A stretch of DNA of 64,000 bases from an uncultured Collinsella sp. (GCA_900762355.1 CAAFGE010000006.1:18477-82476), one strand, 5' to 3'. Positions 16,058 through 25,491 are shown, counted from the first letter of the stretch. Notes: generated by a model not told the origin, from the sequence alone. Numbers and translations: made by a program.

Positions 16058-17092
16058 TTAGCAAATCCTCGGCAGCTGCTCTCCTACGAGCATGTCGAGG
16101 ATGCGGGTCGAGCCCCAGCCGGTGCGCACGCGCACGGCGGGGCGGGCGTCCTCGGCAAGCGGCAGCACGCGACCGATAATAGCGGCATTCTCGCCGTAGC
16201 GCGCGGCGCGCATGGCTGCCAGCGCGGCATCGGCCTGCTCGGCCGGCACCACGGCAACCATCTTGCCCTCGTTTGCTACCTGCAGCACGTCATAGCCGAG
16301 CATCTCGCAGGCTGCCTGCACGTCGGGGCGCACAGGCACGGCATCCTCGTCGACCTCCATGGCAACGCCGCTGGCCTGGGCAAACTCATTGAGCGTGGAC
16401 GCCAGGCCGCCGCGCGTGGGGTCGCGGAAGCAGCGTGTTTCGGGTGCTGCGGCAAGCACATCGGCAATCAGGTGGTTGAGCGGCGCGGCATCGCTTTCGA
16501 TGGTGCTCGAAAACGCCAAGCCCTCGCGTTGGCTCATGATGGCGATACCGTGGTCGCCCAGCGTACCCGATACCAGAATGACATCGCCGGGCTGGCAGTT
16601 GGCGCCGCTGAGCGCTACGCCCACGGGCACTTCGCCCACGCCGGCGGTATTGATGTAGACGCCGTCGGCCCCGCCGCGCTCGACCACTTTGGTGTCGCCG
16701 GTGATGATCGCCACGCCCGCCTCGTGCGCCGTCTCGGCCATCGTTTGCACAATCTGGCGGAGCTTATCCATGGGATAGCCCTCTTCGAGGATAAAGCCGC
16801 ACGATAGGTAGCGTACGTTGGCGCCCGAGGTCGCGACGTCGTTGACGGTTCCGCATACAGCGAGGCGGCCGATGTTGCCCCCGGGGAAGAACTGCGGCGA
16901 GACTACAAAGCTGTCGGTCGACATGGCGATGCGCCCGCTCGTGGGCAGCGCGGCGACGCCGGCATCGTTGCCCTCGAGCAGCTCGGGCGACCCAAAGGCA
17001 TCCAAAAAGACCTCATCGATGATGCGTTTCATCATCTGACCGCCAGAGCCGTGGCCCAACAGGACAGTGCTATCGGTGGCAGTACGGGACAT
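16058..17092 (-). CDS. hypE: Hydrogenase maturation protein HypE
   Basis: A 344-residue protein that dehydrates the carbamoyl group placed on its C-terminal Cys by HypF, giving the thiocyanate that supplies cyanide ligands to [NiFe]-hydrogenase iron. The essential tail PRIC is intact, and the AIR-synthase-like ATP-binding motifs GHGSGGQMM and IITGDTKVVERGG are visible. It is the last gene of the minus-strand group hypF-hypC-hypD-hypE. No hydrogenase structural genes lie in the window, so the target enzyme is encoded elsewhere. Confidence 0.96.
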   Translation of the reverse strand: MSRTATDSTVLLGHGSGGQMMKRIIDEVFLDAFGSPELLEGNDAGVAALPTSGRIAMSTDSFVVSPQFFPGGNIGRLAVCGTVNDVATSGANVRYLSCGFILEEGYPMDKLRQIVQTMAETAHEAGVAIITGDTKVVERGGADGVYINTAGVGEVPVGVALSGANCQPGDVILVSGTLGDHGIAIMSQREGLAFSSTIESDAAPLNHLIADVLAAAPETRCFRDPTRGGLASTLNEFAQASGVAMEVDEDAVPVRPDVQAACEMLGYDVLQVANEGKMVAVVPAEQADAALAAMRAARYGENAAIIGRVLPLAEDARPAVRVRTGWGSTRILDMLVGEQLPRIC

Positions 17093-17176
17093 ATCGAAAA
17101 CTCCAATCGAGGACGGAATTATATGGGTGAGGTGCAGCGTCGACCGGCTCGCCGTTCGTTAGAGCGGCGGAACCCA

Positions 17177-18289
17177 TTAGCCTCGGTAGCGGAAATATGC
17201 TGCACAGCTGCCCTCGGAACTCACCATGCAGGGGCCGATGGGATGCTCGGGTGTACAAGCGCGGCCGAACAGAGGGCAGTCGCTCGGCGTAATGGCCCCG
17301 CGCAGCACGTCGCCGCAGCGGCACCCACGCGGCTCGACCGTCGTCTCAACGGGCACGTCAAAGCGAGTGCGGGCATCAAAGCGCGAGAACTCGGGGCGGA
17401 TGGAAAGGCCCGAGTTGGCAATCGGCCCCAGCCCGCGCCACGTGGTGTCGCATGGCTCAAACACCTGCTCGACCAGCTGGCGCGCCACGGGGTTGCCGTC
17501 TGCGTTGACGCCACGGCGGTAGGCGTTGTCGATTGCGGGCTGCCCCTCAACAACCATCTGGACCAGCATGCAGATGCCCTGCAGAATATCGACCGGCTCA
17601 AATCCGGTGACTACGCCTGGGGTCTCGAACTCATCGACCAAAAAGTCAAAGGGGGCTAAGCCCGTGATGGTGGCGACGTGTCCCGGAAGGATAAAGCCGT
17701 CGATAGTGGTCTCGGGATCGTTGGCGATGGCGCGCAGCGCCGGCGGCGTGGTCTTGTGGGCGCAATAGACCGAGAAGTTCTGGAGTCCGCGTGCATCGGT
17801 CTCCAAAATGGCGGCGGCGATGGTGGGCGTCGTGGTCTCAAAGCCGACGCCCATAAAGATGACCGGGCGATCGGGGTTGTGTTCGGCGATATCGAGTGCA
17901 TCGAGCGGGGAGTACACAATGCGAATATCGCGCCCCGCCGCCTTTTGCGCGGCGAGCGAGGTAGACGACCCGGGCACGCGCATCATGTCGCCAAAGGTGG
18001 TGATGATGGCGCCGTCCATCTTGGCGAGCGCGATTGCATGGTCGATATCGCGGTTGGCGGTAACACAGACGGGGCAACCCGGACCGCTCAGCAGTTTGAG
18101 CCCGGCAGGCATAATGGAGCGAAAGCCATAGCGACCGATGCTCACGGTGTGCGTGCCGCAGACTTCCATAAGGTTGATGGTGCGGTCGCCGACGAGTTCA
18201 CGGATGTGCTCGATGAGCTCGCGAGCCAGCTTGGGATCGCGGAATGCCGAGAAGTCGATACCGGAGCGAGCCGGCTGTCCGGCCGCCAC
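17177..18289 (-). CDS. hypD: Hydrogenase maturation protein HypD
   Basis: A 370-residue iron-sulfur scaffold which, with HypC, assembles the Fe(CN)2CO unit. The conserved Cys motifs are present: EVCGTHT near residue 43, LSGPGCPVCVT near 68-78, and the C-terminal cluster ligands around GCRCGDVLRG and CPLFGRAC. It uses a GTG start that shares one base with the hypC stop codon, so translation is coupled. The order hypC-hypD matches the physical complex of the two proteins. Confidence 0.95.
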   Translation of the reverse strand: MAAGQPARSGIDFSAFRDPKLARELIEHIRELVGDRTINLMEVCGTHTVSIGRYGFRSIMPAGLKLLSGPGCPVCVTANRDIDHAIALAKMDGAIITTFGDMMRVPGSSTSLAAQKAAGRDIRIVYSPLDALDIAEHNPDRPVIFMGVGFETTTPTIAAAILETDARGLQNFSVYCAHKTTPPALRAIANDPETTIDGFILPGHVATITGLAPFDFLVDEFETPGVVTGFEPVDILQGICMLVQMVVEGQPAIDNAYRRGVNADGNPVARQLVEQVFEPCDTTWRGLGPIANSGLSIRPEFSRFDARTRFDVPVETTVEPRGCRCGDVLRGAITPSDCPLFGRACTPEHPIGPCMVSSEGSCAAYFRYRG

Positions 18290-18549
18290 TAGTAAGCCTC
18301 GGTCGGGTTGGTGGCCAGCTGGTCTTCTTCGACCAGTTCGGTCATGGTGTTGACCAGGTCGAGCGTCTCCTGCGCCTCCTGCTCGTCGACAATCTGAATG
18401 CCAAAGCCGGCGTGCACGAGAATATAGTCGCCTACCTGTGCCGTCGGCACGAGGCGCAGCGAAACGGGGCGCTCGATGCCCATCATGTCGACGGTCGCCT
18501 TAAGGTCGTCGTCGCGTTTGACCACTTTACCGGGAACGGCAAGGCACAT
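18289..18549 (-). CDS. hypC: Hydrogenase maturation chaperone HypC
   Basis: An 86-residue chaperone starting MCLAVPGKVV, the invariant HypC/HybG N-terminus whose Cys2 binds the iron unit. The OB-like core (SLRLVPTAQVGDYILVHAGFG) is intact. The C-terminus carries a slightly acidic extension (ELVEEDQLATNPTEAY). It lies about 130 bases after hypF and overlaps hypD by one base. Confidence 0.96.
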   Translation of the reverse strand: MCLAVPGKVVKRDDDLKATVDMMGIERPVSLRLVPTAQVGDYILVHAGFGIQIVDEQEAQETLDLVNTMTELVEEDQLATNPTEAY

Positions 18550-18680
18550 AATGTTCCCCTTTTATACGTTTTGCGCTGGATAGGCGCCTAATTACCCATC
18601 AGTTGATGGTAGCGCTCGCAGGAGTCACGAGCAAACGCGTTACACCTGTGAGACGGCGGCGCGCAGGCTGGCAAAACAGC

Positions 18681-21152
18681 CTATCGCGATGCTGTCTGCG
18701 CGAGGCGAGCGCGAGCGATGACGGCCTGACCGTAGGCGATACAGCCGTCGTTGACGGGCACGGAGCGGGGAATCAAGACAGTGAGACCCATGCTTTTGAG
18801 CTCGCGGGTGAGGAGCTGAAGCAAAAGTCGGTTCATGAACACGCCGCCCGAGAGCGCGACGGTGTCGAGGCCTTCACGGGCGCAGATTTCGCGTGCGATT
18901 CGTGCCGAGGAGCGCGCGATGGTGACATGGAAGTCGAGCGCGAGCTTGCCGGCGGGCACGCCGGTCCTGATTCCCTCCAAAAGCGCCTCAAAAAGCGGTC
19001 TGGAGTTCAGAACATGGCAGTCGTCCGGACGGGATGATTCGGTTACGGAAAAGCTGACCATATTGCCGGTGGGGCAGGCACTTTCACTGCTGAACGCGCG
19101 CCAGGCGGCGGCTTCGAGTTCTATGGCGGGTTCGCCCTCGTAGGTTGCCTTGTCGCAGATGCCCAGAATTGCTGCCGCGGCATCAAAGAGACGTCCCATG
19201 CTGCTGGTACGCGGGCTGTTGATGCCGCGCTCGATCATGGTGGCTGTCACGCTACGCGTTTGCTCGTCGAGGCTGTCCAAAAGCTGAGCGGCGCCTGGGT
19301 GCTCGAGTAGGCCGAGTTCGCTGAGCAGGGCAAAGGCGTTGCGTCGAGCGTCGCGTACGGAGGCCGCCCCGCCGGGGAGCGCCCAGGTGAGCAAATGCGC
19401 GGTGCGCTCAAAGCCGTCAAGGCTGGCAACAAGAAACTCGCCGCCCCAAATGGTCCCATCGGTGCCGGCGCCGGTGCCGTCGAAGGCGATGCCAAGGACA
19501 CGCGTGTCGGTTGTAAGCTGGCCCGCGGCGATGGCCTCGGCCATTACGCTCGCGATATGCGCATGATGGTGCTGCACTTCGACGAGCGGCAGATTGCATT
19601 TTCGCGCCTGCTCGCGCGCCCACTGGTCCGATAGATAGCTGGGGTGTAAATCGCAGGCCAAGGCGGCGGGCGCCAAGTCAAAGAGATCTTCCAAGCGCGT
19701 GCGCGCGGCGTTCCAGGCATCGAAGGTCCCGCCGTTTTCAACATCGCCGATATGCTGCGACACAAAACAGGTTGCCTCGCCGTTCGTCCCTTCGCGCGTG
19801 AGCGCAATCGTGGCCTTTTGTTGTGGCCCGCAGGCGAGCACGCAGGACGGAGCGCCGTCGAGCGCCGGCAACGGCAGCGGCTGGGGTGCATATCCGCGGG
19901 CACGGCGCACAGGCATAATGGCGCCGTTGACCACGCGCACCACGGAGTCGTCGTAGCGCGAGAGGATCGCGCGGTCGTTGCCGAGTAGCGCATCAGCAAT
20001 GCCGGCGGCAACGAGGCGCTCCCAGGCAAGATCGTCATCGGTCTCGATGGGCTCTTCGCTCAGGTTTCCGCTGGTCATGACGAGCGCGTGCATACCGCGG
20101 GCTTCTGCCACGGCAAGCAGCAGATGCTGAAGCGGAGTGTAGGGGAGCATAACGCCAAGCTCGGGCAGGTCGTGCGCGACGGACGGTGCGAGTACGAGGG
20201 CGTCGGGAGAATCGCCGTCGCTCCCGCAAACAGCACGCCGGCGCAGCAGCACAATGGGGCGAATGCTGCCGGCCAGCAAGCCGCGCTCAACGTCGTTGAC
20301 ATGGCACAGGCGTTCAACGTCGGCAAGGTCGCGTACCATAACGGCAAGCGGCTTGTTGCTGCGGCGTTTGCGACGGCGCAGCTCGGCTACCGCCTGCTCG
20401 TTGGAGGCGTCGCATGCCAAGTGAAATCCGCCCAGACCCTTGATGGCGACGATGCCGCCGCTGGCCAGCAGCTCGACGCAGCGCTCGATGATAGCGTCGC
20501 TGGCCTCGCGTGTGGTGCCGACGGCCGGTGTCGCGGACGAATTCCCGCACGCATCGCCGTTCACAGCCTCGCGCCACGTAATATGCGGCCCGCAATCAAA
20601 GCAGGCATCGGGCTGCGCGTGAAAACGCCGGTCGAGTGGGTCGGCATACTCCGCGGCACACTCAGGACACATGGGAAAACAATTCATCGACGTGGCCGCT
20701 CGGTCATAAGGCAGCGACCGGATGATGGTAAAGCGCGGTCCGCAGTTAGTGCAGTTGATAAAGGGGTAGTGATAGCGTCGGTCGGCGGGATCGAACAACT
20801 CGCGCAGGCAATCGTCGCAGGTGGCGATATCGGGCGAGACGAGCGTCGTGTGCGCGGTCTGGTCCTGCGATGCCACAATGCGAAAGCCCTGCTCATCGGC
20901 AGCGCTCCAGCCGCCAGGCTCCAAATCCGCAATATCGACTCGCTCAACGCGGGCTGCCGCAGGCGCATGCGCAGAAAGCGCGGCAACAAAAGCATCGAGC
21001 GCATCGGCCGGAGCGTGCGCCTCGATATGCACGCCGTCGCCCGCGTTGAGCACCCATCCGCAAATGCCATGCGCCATGGCCTCGCGATACACAAACGGCC
21101 GCATGCCAACGCCCTGCACAATGCCCGTCACATGAATATGCACATGTCGCAT
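18681..21152 (-). CDS. hypF: Carbamoyltransferase HypF
   Basis: An 823-residue enzyme that converts carbamoyl phosphate to the carbamoyl-adenylate transferred to HypE. Domains in order: acylphosphatase-like (HVTGIVQGVGMRPFVYREA, about 4-22), zinc fingers of CxxC pairs (CDDCLREL, CTNCGPRF, CPECAAEY, CFDCGPH; about 100-190), a YrdC-like domain, and a Kae1-like C-terminal domain (HHHAHIASVMAE, then LSGGVFMNRLL). The start at 21152 gives the family N-terminus and follows GAGGGG. nikR lies just upstream, tying cyanide-ligand synthesis to nickel control. Confidence 0.95.
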   Translation of the reverse strand: MRHVHIHVTGIVQGVGMRPFVYREAMAHGICGWVLNAGDGVHIEAHAPADALDAFVAALSAHAPAAARVERVDIADLEPGGWSAADEQGFRIVASQDQTAHTTLVSPDIATCDDCLRELFDPADRRYHYPFINCTNCGPRFTIIRSLPYDRAATSMNCFPMCPECAAEYADPLDRRFHAQPDACFDCGPHITWREAVNGDACGNSSATPAVGTTREASDAIIERCVELLASGGIVAIKGLGGFHLACDASNEQAVAELRRRKRRSNKPLAVMVRDLADVERLCHVNDVERGLLAGSIRPIVLLRRRAVCGSDGDSPDALVLAPSVAHDLPELGVMLPYTPLQHLLLAVAEARGMHALVMTSGNLSEEPIETDDDLAWERLVAAGIADALLGNDRAILSRYDDSVVRVVNGAIMPVRRARGYAPQPLPLPALDGAPSCVLACGPQQKATIALTREGTNGEATCFVSQHIGDVENGGTFDAWNAARTRLEDLFDLAPAALACDLHPSYLSDQWAREQARKCNLPLVEVQHHHAHIASVMAEAIAAGQLTTDTRVLGIAFDGTGAGTDGTIWGGEFLVASLDGFERTAHLLTWALPGGAASVRDARRNAFALLSELGLLEHPGAAQLLDSLDEQTRSVTATMIERGINSPRTSSMGRLFDAAAAILGICDKATYEGEPAIELEAAAWRAFSSESACPTGNMVSFSVTESSRPDDCHVLNSRPLFEALLEGIRTGVPAGKLALDFHVTIARSSARIAREICAREGLDTVALSGGVFMNRLLLQLLTRELKSMGLTVLIPRSVPVNDGCIAYGQAVIARARLAQTASR

Positions 21153-21194
21153 GCGACACCCCTCATCAAAACCGACCAAATAGGGACAGGTGCG

Positions 21195-21707
21195 CTACAG
21201 CCCCAGGCTCTGCTTGGTGGCGGCGCACGTGAGCTCGCCGTGCTTAACGCCGCGCAGGCCCAGCAGGCGGTCGGCTAGTTCGTAGACGCGCTCGCCGCGA
21301 CCCTTGAGCGCCAGAATCTCCAAGCAGTTGTGGTGATCCAGATGCACGTGCATGGTCGATACGATCTCGTCGGTGTAGTCGTGCTGCACTTCGTCCAGAC
21401 GGCGCGTCAGGTCACCGGTATGGTGGTCGTAGATCATGGTGAGCGACCCGATAACATGCTCATCGGGCGTGCGCATCTGCTCCTTGGCGATCGAGGCGCG
21501 AATCAGGTCGCGCACGGCCTCGGAGCGGTTGGCCACGTCGCCGCGGCGCGCGATCTGTTCGTCAAAACGGCGCAGCAGGTCGTCCGGTGCGGTAACCGAA
21601 AAGCGGACTAGCTCGGAGCCGGAGCCACTACAGTGGCAGCCTGCGTCACCGTCCGCCCCGTGCGGATGCTCGTGCTCGTACCCGCAGCCGTGCTCGTGTT
21701 CGGCCAC
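21195..21707 (-). CDS. nikR: Nickel-responsive regulator NikR with His/Cys-rich N-terminal extension
   Basis: The core has a ribbon-helix-helix domain (VRFSVTAPDDLLRRFDEQI, about 34-52) and the ACT-like nickel domain with HVHLDHHNCLEIL, which contains the usual Ni2+-binding His and Cys residues. It represses nickel uptake or related genes when nickel is plentiful. At 170 residues it is about 35 longer than typical NikR. The extra N-terminus (MAEHEHGCGYEHEHPHGADG, then ending CHCSG) is rich in His and Cys and could bind metal. It lies 42 bases before hypF and one base after a small ORF, suggesting one operon. Confidence 0.93.
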   Translation of the reverse strand: MAEHEHGCGYEHEHPHGADGDAGCHCSGSGSELVRFSVTAPDDLLRRFDEQIARRGDVANRSEAVRDLIRASIAKEQMRTPDEHVIGSLTMIYDHHTGDLTRRLDEVQHDYTDEIVSTMHVHLDHHNCLEILALKGRGERVYELADRLLGLRGVKHGELTCAATKQSLGL

Positions 21708-21708
21708 G

Positions 21709-21957
21709 TTACACCAGCTTCACGGAGCCGACGGAGTTGTGGTCGGCCTCGATGGCCTCTTCGTAGCCCTCGAGTGCGTCGTGGGCCTCGTGCAGCGCGG
21801 CCATGGCTGCCTCGAGCTTGGCGCCGATGCGCTCCATGTCAAAATTCTCGGTCGCATGCAGCAGCTGATGGCTCCACTCGTGAGCGAGCTCGATGGTGTC
21901 GTCGACCTGCTTGACGCTCATGGCAAGCTGGCTCATGTTCATTCCAACATCATGCAT
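21709..21957 (-). CDS. Small helical protein upstream of nikR
   Basis: An 82-residue protein with a strong start (AAAGGAGA upstream of the ATG at 21957), ending one base before nikR. It is predicted all-helical, with repeated His residues (LAHEWSHQLLHATEN) and an acidic half (EAAMAALHEAHDALEGYEEAIEADH). I recognise no family. Its place as first gene of the nikR-hyp group suggests a role in nickel or hydrogenase biology, such as a small metal-binding partner. That is inference only. Confidence 0.75.
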   Translation of the reverse strand: MHDVGMNMSQLAMSVKQVDDTIELAHEWSHQLLHATENFDMERIGAKLEAAMAALHEAHDALEGYEEAIEADHNSVGSVKLV

Positions 21958-22029
21958 GGAAAATCTCCTTTTGTATGGGGCAGTTCAGTGGTTCAGATTT
22001 TACTACGCTCGCTCTATGCGCTGCTGCAT

Positions 22030-22068
22030 AAGAAAACGGGTACGAGTCTGTGTGACTCGCACCCGTTC
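22030..22068 (-). terminator. Terminator downstream of trxA
   Basis: The hairpin AACGGGTGCGAGTC / GACTCGTACCCGTT, with one mismatch, is followed on the minus strand by TTTTCTT. It is about 110 bases after the trxA stop and before the nikR group promoter region. Confidence 0.75.
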
Positions 22069-22178
22069 ACTGGGGGCTGTTTGTAACTACCATACTATCC
22101 GTGGTCGCACGCGCCGCACCCGGCAGTCCGGCGAGCGGTGCAAAACCGCTCATGGACGGCGGGCAAGTAACAAGCGTA

Positions 22179-22499
22179 TTACAGATGCTTCTCCAGCAGC
22201 GCCTGCAGCCTCGCCTTGGGCAGAGCGCCAACCGAGCGGTCAATCTCCTCGCCGTTCTTAAACACAATCAGCGTGGGGATGCTCATGACGCCATACTTCA
22301 TGGCCAGGTCCTGGTTGTCGTCGACGTTGCATTTGGCAACGGCAAGCTTGCCTGCCAGCTCATCGGCTACCTCGTCCACGATGGGCGAGAGCGATCGGCA
22401 GGGCCCGCACCAGGGCGCCCAAAAATCGACCAGCACGGGCAGGCTGTCGTTAACGATGGAATCGAAGTTCTCGGGGGTAATCTGCTTAATGTCAGCCAT
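22179..22499 (-). CDS. trxA: Thioredoxin
   Basis: A 106-residue cytoplasmic disulfide reductase with the active site WAPWCGPC (about residues 25-32) and the cis-Pro segment SIPTLIVFKNGE. Length and motifs match classical thioredoxin. The start at 22499 follows a GGAGG-type site (ATGGAGGTCACC). It is monocistronic, with a terminator-like hairpin downstream. No thioredoxin reductase gene lies nearby. Confidence 0.95.
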   Translation of the reverse strand: MADIKQITPENFDSIVNDSLPVLVDFWAPWCGPCRSLSPIVDEVADELAGKLAVAKCNVDDNQDLAMKYGVMSIPTLIVFKNGEEIDRSVGALPKARLQALLEKHL

Positions 22500-22635
22500 G
22501 GTGACCTCCATAATACGACGCGGCTCGGCCGCGTAAAACTCAGTACGACCGTGCTTATACCCAGCCGCCCGCAAAGCAACCACTCGCGGGCAGCTCTTTT
22601 ATATAATGGTGGGCACGCAAACGATTGGAGAGCGC

Positions 22636-23211
22636 ATGTCCACGTCACAAAGCCAGAAAAAAGAAGCCATCGCCCAGGCGACCGAGCAGGAGCTCACATC
22701 GCTTGCGGTCCGTGGCGTGCGCATCGTGGGCAACGCGTGCTCGCCGATCGTGCTGGTCAAAGGCGATTTGGACGAGGCCGAGCGTTCGGGCGGCGAGCTG
22801 GCTGCCGGTCCGGACGGTGCTGCGCTGCGCAAGGCGCTTGGGGCCATCGGCTACGCGCCCGAGGATTTTTGCGTGCTGGCAAGCGTCGCCGGCACAGGCG
22901 ACGGAGCGGTCACGGTGGGCGAGACTCTGCCGTGCGAGCTGTTCCGCGAGGCGCTTGAGGCCTTGGACCCCGAGGCGGTGCTACTGCTCGACAACAACGC
23001 GGCTGACGCCATGCGCGAGGCCTACGCCGATATGCTCGTGGCGATCGATGACTTCGACACCGCCATGCTCAAGCCCGGCCTGGTCGCCCATGTGCAGGGC
23101 CGCCGCGTGCTCGCGCTCGACGGCTTTGAGGCGGCACTCACCGACAAGGCCGCTAAGCAGCGCATGTGGGCCTACATCAAGCAGCTGACCCCGGCGGCCG
23201 CGCCGCTGTAG
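22636..23211 (+). CDS. Conserved hypothetical protein
   Basis: A 191-residue soluble protein starting MSTSQSQKKEA after TTGGAGAGC; a TATAAT box (22602-22607) lies just upstream. The sequence is Ala/Asp/Glu-rich, with alternating helices and strands (RGVRIVGNACSPIVLVKGDL, then YAPEDFCVLASVAG). One segment, EALDPEAVLLLDNNAADAMREAYAD, resembles the DNA-glycosylase-like style without clear catalytic residues. It is divergent from trxA. I do not recognise a family and assign no function. Confidence 0.8.
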   Translation: MSTSQSQKKEAIAQATEQELTSLAVRGVRIVGNACSPIVLVKGDLDEAERSGGELAAGPDGAALRKALGAIGYAPEDFCVLASVAGTGDGAVTVGETLPCELFREALEALDPEAVLLLDNNAADAMREAYADMLVAIDDFDTAMLKPGLVAHVQGRRVLALDGFEAALTDKAAKQRMWAYIKQLTPAAAPL

Positions 23212-23285
23212 CGAGCCTGCGTCGACAAACGACCCCGAGCGGGCGAGCCGTACCCGCGGAACGCAAATCCGTCGCGCCCGTGCCC

Positions 23286-24563
23286 TTACATCACAGCGCG
23301 CAGCTCAAACCGATCGCCGTTAATGCGGAACTGGCAGTTACCGTTCATGCGTTCGACGGCAAGCTTAATGCTCTTGGTTCCAAAGCCGTGACCGGTGTGC
23401 GCGGCTACGGGCATGCCGTCGACCATGCGCGGCGCGCGGTCAAACGTGTTGGAAACTAACAGCAGCAGCTGGCCGTCCTCCAATCGTAGGTCAAAGTCGA
23501 CGAATCGCTTTCCTTGGGGTGCAGCGCTTGCGGCGGTGATAGCGTTTTCCAAGGCATTTGAGAGCACGCTAAACAGGTCGGCGTCACCTACGTGGATGGT
23601 TTCGGGTACGGAGGCGCGCAGGTTGGCGGTAATGCCGTTTCTATTGATATCCGAGTTAAATGACGAAAGCGCAATGTTTACGGTCTCGTTGGCACAGAAG
23701 CGGCGTACGGCGGTTCGGTCGCCGGCTTCGCAGAGTTCGTCGATGCGTTTGAGCGCCTCGTCGGTGTGGCCCTCCTCAATTAAAGCGGCCAGGCCGCGTA
23801 GGAAGTGGCGCATATCGTGGCGAAGAATCGACAGCTCGCGCCCAGATTGACGCCAAGCCTCGAGCTCTTTGATGGCGGCGCTGTCGCGGGTTTCGAGCAT
23901 CCAACGCTCTCGCTCGGCGGTTTCCTTTTCTTCGTATTCGCGCAGGTAAACGGCAAGAAACATAAGATAGAAGGCACAGAGCGCAAATGCCAAAAACTCA
24001 ACCGTCACCACCGAGCCCGAGTGGAACAGCGTGGTGTAGACGTTGGTGGCGTAGTCAAAGATGTAATAGACGAGCGGCAGGATTAAAAGGATGCCCAGCT
24101 CGGTGGTGCTTTTAATCGCTAAGCGCGGACCGATGTCGCCGGCCCAATGCAACAGGACGGCAAAGACGGCGAGCGTGGTAGCGATGCGTGCCAGATAGTA
24201 CGCGATCTGAGAATCGGTTGCGGCAAATGCGGCGATACCCATCCAATTGCTGAACTGGCAGCTCAGATAGGCGCTGGTGACGCCCAACGCCGCGAGCAGC
24301 GGACTCAAGTGGTAGCGCGCGCATAGGTAGACGGTAAGCGGCAGGTGCACGACGAGCGGATAGACCTGACGGGCAAAAAGCTCTCCGCCAACGACATTGG
24401 CGATCGAAAAGGCAGCGCCGGTTGCGGCTCCGACCCCCACCAACTCGAGTGCATGGCGTCGATTGATTTCGATACCGCACAGCGCCGCCGAAGCAAAGAC
24501 GCCAAAGAGTAGCGTTGTGGCGTGGTGGATTGCCCAAAGGACCATTTCGACCGAGGAGATCAT
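23286..24563 (-). CDS. Sensor histidine kinase, LytS/AgrC-like
   Basis: A 425-residue membrane kinase with about six or seven N-terminal membrane helices (residues 1-215) and a coiled linker (EYEEKETAERERWMLETRDS). The dimerisation box ILRHDMRHFLRGL has its phospho-His near residue 253. A GHKL ATPase domain follows, with N-box SNALENAITAA and G-box HTGHGFGTKSIKLAVE. This is the HPK10-like layout used by peptide-sensing kinases. It overlaps the response-regulator stop codon by one base (TGATG), so the pair is translationally coupled. No signal-peptide gene or AgrB-like protease is visible nearby, so the signal is unknown. Confidence 0.9.
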   Translation of the reverse strand: MISSVEMVLWAIHHATTLLFGVFASAALCGIEINRRHALELVGVGAATGAAFSIANVVGGELFARQVYPLVVHLPLTVYLCARYHLSPLLAALGVTSAYLSCQFSNWMGIAAFAATDSQIAYYLARIATTLAVFAVLLHWAGDIGPRLAIKSTTELGILLILPLVYYIFDYATNVYTTLFHSGSVVTVEFLAFALCAFYLMFLAVYLREYEEKETAERERWMLETRDSAAIKELEAWRQSGRELSILRHDMRHFLRGLAALIEEGHTDEALKRIDELCEAGDRTAVRRFCANETVNIALSSFNSDINRNGITANLRASVPETIHVGDADLFSVLSNALENAITAASAAPQGKRFVDFDLRLEDGQLLLLVSNTFDRAPRMVDGMPVAAHTGHGFGTKSIKLAVERMNGNCQFRINGDRFELRAVM

Positions 24564-25285
24564 CAGCGCCTCCCGCCCTCAAAGCGCACCGCAAAGTAGG
24601 CGTCTTGGAACCCCTGCTTGCTGCTACGCGACAGCGGAATGCACACGCCGGAGCGCATGACGATGTCCGTGCGATCGAAGTGGTCGATGTTGCGCAAGTT
24701 GACCTGGTAGCTACGGTGGCATTTAAAGAAGGTGGCATTTTGCGCCAAACGGTCCTCGACGCTGCGGAACGACTCGAGTGCCTCGATATCGCGTCCGTCG
24801 CGCAGGTGGAAGACCACGTGCTTGTTGCGCGCCTCGGCATATTCGATGTCGGACAGGCGCAGGGCGTGGTAGCCAAAGGACGTTTTGATCACGAGCTCGT
24901 CGGTTGCCGCCGGGCGCATGCTCGAAAGTTCGTCGAGTAACTGCGCCAGGCGTTCGTAAGTCACGGGCTTGAGCAGATAGTCGAAGGCGCGGACCTCGTA
25001 GGACTCCAGTGCAAACTCGGGCGACGAGGTAAGGAACACCAGGCGCACGGCGGTGTCGGCCTGGCGCAATTCGCGTGCGGTGTCCATGCCGTTGACGAGC
25101 GGCATGATCATGTCGAGCAGGATGATGTCGGCGCGCGACGCGGCATGGCGCGCCAGCAGGTCCTCGCCGCGCGTAACGAGCGCAACATCGACCGCCGTGC
25201 CCTTCTCGGTCGACCAACGGTCGATCATCCGGTGCAGTCTATCTAGAAAAGCGACGTCATCGTCGCAGGCAATAATCTTGAGCAT
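24563..25285 (-). CDS. LytTR-family response regulator
   Basis: A 240-residue regulator with an N-terminal receiver domain and a C-terminal LytTR DNA-binding domain. The receiver has acidic pocket DDD at about 8-10, phospho-Asp in ILLDMIMP near 57, Thr/Ser in FLTSS, and Lys in LLKPVT. The LytTR domain (about 135-235) includes YAEARNKHVVFHL and FKCHRSYQVNLRNID. The start at 25285 follows AAGGGGG. Its partner kinase is the next gene. Such regulators bind paired direct repeats about 20 bases apart; no clear pair was found in the window. Confidence 0.92.
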   Translation of the reverse strand: MLKIIACDDDVAFLDRLHRMIDRWSTEKGTAVDVALVTRGEDLLARHAASRADIILLDMIMPLVNGMDTARELRQADTAVRLVFLTSSPEFALESYEVRAFDYLLKPVTYERLAQLLDELSSMRPAATDELVIKTSFGYHALRLSDIEYAEARNKHVVFHLRDGRDIEALESFRSVEDRLAQNATFFKCHRSYQVNLRNIDHFDRTDIVMRSGVCIPLSRSSKQGFQDAYFAVRFEGGRR

Positions 25286-25491
25286 TCGGGCCCCCTTAGT
25301 AGTTCGATTTTGCCACATTGGGCGCGTGCCGCTCGCGGGGGAGCGCCCGTTCGTGCCTCATGGTGCGCAACTCGCGCCGAGCGGTATTGCGGTGGCGAAA
25401 GATGCCTCCTGCGCTATCGAGAGCTCGGCTATCCTCAGCTTGCCAGTTCGAAAATGGACCTGCCGCATGATTGAATCTTTATTTCAACTTT

